NCBI GenBank assembly: GCA_029851415.1
Contig: CM056742.1
Coordinates: 59,298,454-59,362,453 of the forward strand
Length of the DNA stretch: 64,000 bases
Reading direction: 5' to 3'
Source of the DNA: Eretmocerus hayati
Taxonomy: Eukaryota; Arthropoda; Insecta; Hymenoptera; Aphelinidae
Shown: piece after piece, positions 57,660 through 64,000 of the stretch
How the letters are laid out: the number at the start of each line of letters is the position of its first letter
Position numbering within the stretch: the stretch's first letter is position 1
Program-made: the position numbers and the translations under genes
The notes under the pieces: generated by a model
Database searches by the model: none
What the model was told of the DNA's origin: nothing
What the model saw: the letters and a program-made list of their open reading frames with translations, nothing else

Positions 57660-59300
57660 TGTATAAGGGAATCCCAGAAACTTTTGACTTTTGGCCCCTC
57701 AGAATGAGAATGCTGAGAAACGCTGTGTACATCTCTGAAGATTTTTATACAACTCCTTCGAAGGCTCTCAAAACAAAACCTCTCATGTGGATCATCTGAA
57801 AAAATCCGCTAAACGACTTACAGAACGAAGCCTTGCGCCACATTTTGGGGATTTTTTGAAAATTTGGTCCGAAATTGTCATTGATTGGGTGACTGTCGGA
57901 GGTTGGTCGGCCGGGCATCTCTTATAAAATACTTGAATGGATGTCGAAGATTCTCAACTTCTAGAGTTCATGATAAGGATCGCTCAACGGTAATGATAGA
58001 GGCTTGTGACCTATCGAAAGGTGGCAAAGACACCAAATATTGAAGAGTCTCGGTCCTATCAGATCCCATCATCCACTGGCATACAAGATGCGGATATTAA
58101 ATACCGTCAACCGGGGTAACTTTGAAACAAAAATTGCATTTTTTTCCTTGGACCTCGGGAAACTTGTACGTCTCACATCAGAAGTGCATTGTATCTGTGG
58201 TCAATCGAAAGCTTACAGTCTCAGCTTTCGATTGCGGTGTTTATGAGGTCCATTCGGACATATCTTGTTGGAGCAATGAGCGCTGGAAGTCGTGTTCCAA
58301 AGTTAGACACGGACTGGTGTAACTTTGGAACAAAAATTGTTATCATTATTTATTCTTCAATTGATTCATAAACTAGGTCATGCCATCGAATCTCACCATC
58401 AGTCATCGAAAGCTGAGTGTCTTAGCTTTCGATTGACCATTTATGAAAGTCCATCTGGTTGAATATAACTTCTATAATCGAGCATAGACACCTTCAGCAT
58501 ATTACCTCACTGCCCGCGCCGCGGCTAACTCTCGAGGGGGAAAATACCTTCACAGTCGGTTTCTGACAAAAACTGCCATAACTTGGCTTCCATGGGTCGA
58601 AATGAGACGTTCTTTGGTTCATTTTGAAGCTCTCATCAAGGACTACTTAGGTATGAAGGATTCGAGGAGGATATGAATCTTGGGAAATCATTGAGAGTAC
58701 ATGAACAAGTGTTCCAAAGTTACCCCGATTTTTGAAAAAAAATACATACTTGTCAGTTTTTCCTCTACAAAACTGAAACTTTGTGAAAATCCTTCAATGT
58801 AACAATGGATTCGTCCAGATATGTGTACAGACAAGTGGAATCTAGCTCAGCTACCTCGAATTTGACCTACTCAAGTCGGAACCACACTACTTTTTTCGAG
58901 AGACTGTTTGTTGGGTTGAAAACGCACTTTTGAAGGAGTCAGCTTATAAACGGATCAAAACCTGATGGAGGCCTTCGCGCCAATGCAGAACATCGTTTAT
59001 GCTTGTCCCGAGTGGAGGGAACCGGTATTAAGGGCTCAGGATCATCTGCCTAGCCAACTGTGCGTGATAACCACTCTTTCATGGGTTATTCCAAAGTTAA
59101 TCCCCGTGTTCCATAGTTACCCCGGTTGACGGTACGATATTAGTCGTTCTTATACAAATCCTGAGTGTCTTTGAACTTCTTGAAAGATTTCAGGAACGTT
59201 TTATGACGACTTCGTCCATATGAAATTTTTAATTGTCCCCATTCAAACAGATCGTACGCTAAAATGCGCTCGAGTCTGAGCTTAGCGAAGATATGAGCCT
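57660..59300. repeat. Dispersed repeat X, copy 2, split by insertion
   Basis: 57665-57760 matches the first part of repeat X in element B (46398) and 59157-59300 matches the rest. The intervening sequence includes the TA-flanked element at 58104-59132 and about 340 bp of other sequence. The split shows the order of events: repeat X is older than the transposon. Confidence 0.65.
58104..59132. mobile_element. 1,029-bp TA-flanked DNA transposon (mariner-like)
   Basis: The ends are CCGTCAACCGGGGTAACTTTG and its reverse form ACCCCGGTTGACGG, flanked by TA on both sides (58102-58103 and 59133-59134). Internal inverted pieces repeat TCGAAAGC and AGCTTTCGATTG. There is no transposase. A Tc1/mariner-type non-autonomous element fits the TA duplication. 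Confidence 0.75.
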
Positions 59301-59321
59301 AGAATGAAATTTAGATACAAT

Positions 59322-59860
59322 TTTGTTGAGTTATTTGAAAGAGATATGCTGTTAGAGAAATTCAGATGATCTAAAATAGGGTTTTTTGGGCAAGATATAT
59401 CGTTCGATTGAGGGGAAATTCTAATAAAGTTGGTGTAAAGATCAAAATGCAGTTTTTTGTAAAATTTTTGATTTTTGGAGGATAAATTGAATTTTAATCG
59501 TATTCAAAAGAATTAAGGGAATTTTGGTATCAACTAAGAGAAAAGGTGGAAAAAGTATCAACTTAGTTCATTGGAATTTTAAAAAATCATTCTGAGAAAG
59601 AGATATGACAAGCATCTGAGTATTGTAAAAAATATTTGTGCTTATACTGAGTTATTTTTTTGAGGAAGCTTGTTAAGGCGATTTGAGCTATCTGAAGTGG
59701 GGTTATTTCAGGGATATCTGGAGTTCGGTTGAAACGGAATTTTCGTACAGTTAGTTTCAATATATCTAAAATGGAGTTTTTGGTGAAAATTTCCAATATT
59801 TTTTGAAAATTCGAGTATATGGAGATTGAATGAAATTTTGGTATTAACCAATCGATAGAT
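59322..59860. repeat. Degenerate tandem duplication, unit about 310 bp
   Basis: TGAGTTATTTGAAAGAG...CTAAAATAGGG...TCGTTCGATTGAGGGG near 59330 recurs as TGAGTTATTTTTTTGAGG...CTGAAGTGGGG...GTTCGGTTGAAACG near 59647. Both copies end with GGGAATTTTGGTATCAAC/GAAATTTTGGTATTAACC. No coding is supported. Confidence 0.5.
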
Positions 59861-59969
59861 TGAGCCGCTAAACCCATAGCTTAGGTAAGCCGGATAGCAG
59901 TAAAACAACGAACGAGAAAAATATATTACTATCAAGATACACAATTTTAGCAATTTTATCTCGAAACGC

Positions 59970-61460
59970 CTCTAAATTAAATTCGACCGGGGCAGGAAAG
60001 CTGATAAATCACTGGCCTCATCTTCGAATGATTCTCTACAACTTGTAAAATACGAAATTTTGATTAGGTGAACCGTACAAGAAGAAGCGTGTCGGGAAAA
60101 AAACAACATACATAAACACACACGGACAAAGGTACGGAAAGATGGCTCCTTCAAATACCTTGAAGGCCCCAGGGAGGAAAAGTGTGACCTCCAATCGATA
60201 GATTTTGGCGAGAGGAACAGATTGGTTATGGCATTTTTTTGATATGAGGGATTTTGTTGAAGAAAATGTTGGATTGGATGGAAAAATTGATCAGAAATTT
60301 GCTGAACCAAGAACAAAGCTTTCTCTTTAGAGAAAGTAAAAAAGTGGTCCCCATCTCCTTTTTCGCCGTCTAAGGCCTGGTTCTTCCGATTTCCGCAATC
60401 CTTTTTCTTATGCAATATGAAATTGTCTGTTTACTGCACATGCGCAAGGATTTGGACCCTTGGAAGCAATTCCATCAAAAAGCCAAGAAAATTCCCTTCA
60501 ATATCAGCACTCCCCGAAGTCAATTCCTTCAATATGGCTGGAAGTTACAGCCTACGGAAGATGAAGCTTCAGCTCGAGTGCGTCACTAGGGAAACAATAT
60601 ATCGTGCCCGGATCCTGCTACTGTTGTCGTGGTGGCTTCGATCCACCTATTGGTGATTAGGGATCATTCAAATATTACGTTATACAGATTATGCCACTTT
60701 TCAACCCCCCTCGTGATAAACGTGATATTTGATGGTAGCCTTCCCCCCCCCCCCCCTTCATTGCGTGATAATTTTTCTCCAGATACCCCCCGGACTATCA
60801 GATATACCATTGAATCAATGGAATCTCACGTTCATTTTGTAGTCAGTAGTGGAAGTTGCAAGATTTTCTTTCGAAGTATAGGAATGCATGGGTAAGATGG
60901 ACAGATCCTTCATTTTAGGCTTTCGCCAGCGTTTCGCCAGCTTATGTGCTGGCCTCTTCAGGGCTATATAGAATTTTGGAAAACAGATATAAGTACGTCT
61001 CTTCAATGAGGGGTACAGAGTCAATCTAAAAACTTACCAAATTATCAAAATATTTTTACATTATCCACTCATATTGAGTGTAAGCGTCGTGAATTACTTG
61101 GCAAAATCTGGAAAAAATGGGGAGTGTGAATTTTTTTTCCCCAAACCTGTTGTAGGAAAACAAAAGTAAAAGTAAGTTGATCACTCGCAATAAGTTCATA
61201 TAAGCCAAAACACAGCAGACCGCAGACACATTAGAGAAGATGAGAAAGCGTGTTTGTCTTGATCATAAGTTGGGAACGGACTCCGGCATCCGCGTTTGAG
61301 TGTTCCTTATTCCCCAACTTTTGGTTTCCTACGATACGCTTGTGGATTTATATCTTTGATATGAAAAATGGGGATGATATCCTCCCGTATCCTGTACACC
61401 GTATCCTGCGCTGCCGCACGTACAACATTTCTAACATTAAAAACCCTATGCTGAAAATTC
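59970..61460. other. Interval without recognised gene
   Basis: No coding motif is seen. The phrase GATCATTCAAATATTACGTTA at about 60662 and a C-run at 60741-60757 are typical of a dispersed insect repeat, but its ends were not fixed. A second C-run lies at 61461-61472. Confidence 0.4.
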
Positions 61461-61469
61461 CCCCCCCCC

Positions 61470-61788
61470 CCCAACCCTCGTGTCTTTGGGATCGCTGTGG
61501 TTTTCCATAGATCCTCTTAGACTATGGAAAATATTCAGATACATTATTTCCACGTAGAATTTCACGGGGTAAACGATGGAACTTTCAGTTTTGAGATCAA
61601 GTGACTCTTACGTGATATTAGTGATTTTTTTGAAAAATCACTGATATCACGTTGGAATCACTTGGCAACTGTGAATGAGTGATTTCATTGTGTTCCTCGT
61701 AACGTCGAAATAGTGTAGCTAGATATTTTCCATGGTCCAAGAGGAGCTGTGAAAAATCACAGCAATCTCAGAGACACGGGTAGTTGGG
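61470..61788. mobile_element. Hairpin MITE, about 320 bp
   Basis: CGTGTCTTTGGGATCGCTGTG and CTATGGAAAATAT at the left recur reversed as GCAATCTCAGAGACACG and ATATTTTCCATGG at the right. A second small hairpin in the middle (61613-61655) pairs CGTGATATTAGTGATTTTT with its reverse. The LTR element begins immediately after it. Confidence 0.7.
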
Positions 61789-61792
61789 AGGG

Positions 61793-62107
61793 TGTCACGA
61801 GGTAGGCGATTGCCGCACTTGGGCAATCGCACCGTCGTGGGTTCGGCAAAGTAGATCGAGCGATGCAATCCGCGAGATATGCATCGCGCGATCACGTTTT
61901 GCCGAACTTTGCACTTTCCGGCCTGGCCGACACATCGCGGATCGCGGGCATATAAGCCGCGATCCGTGCGCGCCGCGCCAGACCGCTCATTCCACTCACT
62001 TTCATTACACACCACTTTGTATATCAATTCTACATTCATTCAATATATATATATATCGTTCCATCTATTCCCGAGTCTTTCACTTATCGTCGATCACCCA
62101 CGTAACA
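61793..62107 (+). mobile_element. 5' LTR of a Ty3/gypsy-like retrotransposon
   Basis: The segment starts TGTCACGAGG and ends CACGTAACA, giving the TG...CA ends. A TATAAG box lies at 61951. Strong hairpins occur upstream (GTTCGGCAAA with TTTGCCGAAC, and GCGATTGCC with GGCAATCGC). A TGGTGCTAGG-type primer-binding site follows at 62109. The 3' LTR is outside the window, so the borders are inferred. Confidence 0.6.
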
Positions 62108-62108
62108 G

Positions 62109-62480
62109 TGGTGCTAGGTGTGCACGACTTCGTGATTTTCGCGAGATACAGTTTTGCGAAAAGTGACTCGTCGAGTGAAGTAGACGATATCAAAAGTGCG
62201 CTGTGACACCATCGCCGCTGCCGACGTTCGAGAGGAGTGGGCCAACCAGGACATCGAGCTCAACGACAACCGAGCCTAACGTCGCAGCGCATAAAAGAGG
62301 GAAAAATACAGAGGAACAACTCGGCCGATCTTGCAACCAAGGAGGGAATGATAGCGACATTCATACTCGTCATGATCGCCGGCCGAGCTGCAACTCAGTA
62401 AGTGGCATTCGATCCATATCAAATCTCCGCCGACTCGTCCCACCCTTGTGTCTATCTATTACCAAAAGGAAAAGAGAAAA
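62109..62480 (+). promoter_or_regulatory. Retrotransposon leader with primer-binding site
   Basis: TGGTGCTAGGTGTGCACG at 62109 would pair with a tRNA 3' end; TGG is the usual start. About 370 bp of leader precede gag. Confidence 0.5.
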
Positions 62481-64000
62481 ATGACTAGAAATCCTAAAGC
62501 CTTGATCACCGGATATTTCCAAAGGAAGCTGGAAAAAGCAAAATCCGAACAAAATCTAAACAATATACCTGATAGAGAGAGTACTTTTCAAGACACAAGG
62601 ACGGGATACGCGAGCACGGACCCTCTGCCAATAAATATAGACGAGAATCAGGTACACTCGAGGTCAAATCTTCGATTAGACAGAGACTCTGCTGACACCA
62701 CACAACGAAACATACACGAATCTACACAAGAACACGAAACTTCCGACGTAAACCCCACTGATTATCTACACCAAAACATATACGAGCCCAGACAGGATTG
62801 TGTAGAAACTAATGAACCCACAAAAGTACCGGTACCTATCGTCTCACCGGGAGACTTAGAATGGATCGCTCGTACCGGAAGAATTCCCATGCATCTCATA
62901 CTAGCGCAAGCTAAGACTTTGGGCTGGACCCCAGAAGGGAACCCGTGGCACAACTTAGAGTCAAGCCTAAACGATCATATCGCGAACCCGACACTAAACC
63001 CTCGGTCAACACAGTCAATTCAATACCCATACCCACAAGCCCAATCACCCCAAAAATTTTACAACGAACAACCTCTCACGTATCCCCAAAATCCGCAAAG
63101 CCAAATAACTCAGACGGGACACTTCCAGCCATCCACCCCAATAATATCGTCATCAAATAACAACCAATATCCTACATATCCCCGAAACCCACAAACAACT
63201 CCATCACCAACAACACAATATTTCCAACCATCAATTTCAACAGTTAACCAACCATCCCAGCAGATAAATTACTCAGCAAACCAACTACATACCCAAAACC
63301 GCCCGACAATGCCACAACAATACCCAGAATACAACACACAACCGATACAAACCCAAACACCGTATTATGTACAACCACCCTTCACACAGCACATGAATAA
63401 TGCGTACCAGCGACACCACATACAACAGGAAGCAACTCAACAATACCACAACATGCAACAATTCCAAGCCATGAATCCAAATTCACAACATAACGAACCG
63501 TACACATACCCACAATCTCTATCGCCACAAACTCAACAAAATACCGACGCAAATCAAACACTACAGCAGACGACACACTTTCAGTCTCATCCTAAAAATG
63601 GGATGACACGAGAAGACCGGGCAAAATTAGACCATATTCCCGATTTTGATGGTTCACCAATGTCCCTGGCTACATATAGAGATAGAATCCGCCACGTAGT
63701 GCCAAATTGTATAAATGATCAAGAACAACGAGAAATTTTGGGGAGAATTCAGGATAAACTCAAGGGAAACGCGAAAACCGACTTTTACTACAAAATGTTG
63801 AGTTTCAGAACAGTAGACGAATTTTTAACGTCAATTTACGAAAAATACAGCATAATAGATTCACCCGAGAGTATCTTGTTTGAAATTAACACCCTCACGG
63901 CACGACGTAACGAAAATCCAACCGATTTGGGACGCAGAATGAGTTCCCTCCTACAGAAATACGAAATCATGATAAACCTTCCGTCGGATAAGTCGGATCT
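62481..64000 (+). CDS. gag: Gag polyprotein, incomplete at window end
   Basis: ATG 62481 opens a frame with no stop to 64000, at least 506 codons. The N-terminal 170 residues are polar; a long Gln/Pro/Asn/Tyr-rich disordered part follows at about 170-370; a capsid-like domain begins at about 390 with HIPDFDGSPMSLATYRDRIR and continues IQDKLKGNAKTDFYYKMLSF and LTARRNENPTDLGRRMSSLL. The pattern F-x-G and K-L-x-G-x-A is that of Ty3/gypsy capsids. Nucleocapsid and pol would lie to the right. The intact frame suggests a young copy. Confidence 0.85.
   Translation, partial: MTRNPKALITGYFQRKLEKAKSEQNLNNIPDRESTFQDTRTGYASTDPLPINIDENQVHSRSNLRLDRDSADTTQRNIHESTQEHETSDVNPTDYLHQNIYEPRQDCVETNEPTKVPVPIVSPGDLEWIARTGRIPMHLILAQAKTLGWTPEGNPWHNLESSLNDHIANPTLNPRSTQSIQYPYPQAQSPQKFYNEQPLTYPQNPQSQITQTGHFQPSTPIISSSNNNQYPTYPRNPQTTPSPTTQYFQPSISTVNQPSQQINYSANQLHTQNRPTMPQQYPEYNTQPIQTQTPYYVQPPFTQHMNNAYQRHHIQQEATQQYHNMQQFQAMNPNSQHNEPYTYPQSLSPQTQQNTDANQTLQQTTHFQSHPKNGMTREDRAKLDHIPDFDGSPMSLATYRDRIRHVVPNCINDQEQREILGRIQDKLKGNAKTDFYYKMLSFRTVDEFLTSIYEKYSIIDSPESILFEINTLTARRNENPTDLGRRMSSLLQKYEIMINLPSDKSD

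Noticed and set aside
1..64000. CRISPR arrays, tRNA or rRNA genes, bacterial operons
   Set aside because: I saw no regular direct repeats with unique spacers, no cloverleaf-like sequence, no rRNA text and no ribosome-binding-site-led gene strings. Introns and transposons point to a eukaryote.

Overview
The window looks like repeat-rich nuclear DNA of an arthropod, probably an insect. It is AT-rich, has short GT-AG introns of 62-72 nt, and holds remnants of Polinton/Maverick (adintovirus-like) elements, PIF1-type helicases, a Ty3/gypsy element and many hairpin MITEs. I saw no ordinary host gene, tRNA, rRNA or CRISPR array. The insect assignment is an inference from element families and intron size.

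Region 1 (about 0.5-15.7 kb) is an old, decayed Polinton, here called A. It carries an exonuclease-like orphan gene, a spliced family B DNA polymerase, a small OB-like protein, a chromodomain integrase, a fibre-like protein, a conserved structural-block protein, the A32-like packaging ATPase, a phospholipase A2/pVI-like minor capsid protein, an adenain-type protease, a penton-like protein and the N-terminal part of the major capsid protein. Most genes carry one or more stops or frameshifts. A 3.3-kb foldback element sits inside one polymerase intron. I could not find the ends of A.

Region 2 (15.7-38.8 kb) is a repeat graveyard. It holds a decayed zinc-binding orphan gene, PIF1-type helicase remnants, a Ty3/gypsy pol remnant interrupted by a 480-bp transposon, a 2.6-kb foldback with its own nested insertion, several hairpin MITEs, and long stretches with nothing recognisable.

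Region 3 (38,831-56,497) is the most interesting part: a 17,667-bp element, here called B. It has 452-bp terminal inverted repeats that look identical where I compared them, and a perfect 6-bp target site duplication (ATTCTC), which is the Polinton signature. It sits in a PIF1-like helicase remnant visible on both sides. B has an uninterrupted 1,416-codon PolB frame with all exonuclease and polymerase motifs, a distant relative of the exonuclease-like gene of A, and three further gene models, two of them spliced, that I do not recognise. I found no integrase, packaging ATPase, protease or capsid gene in B. B may be a non-standard or non-autonomous Polinton lineage.

Region 4 (56.5-64 kb) has the other half of the helicase remnant, a 1,029-bp TA-flanked transposon nested in an older repeat, a hairpin MITE, and at the right edge the 5' end of a Ty3/gypsy-like LTR retrotransposon (LTR, leader, and an open gag frame running off the window).
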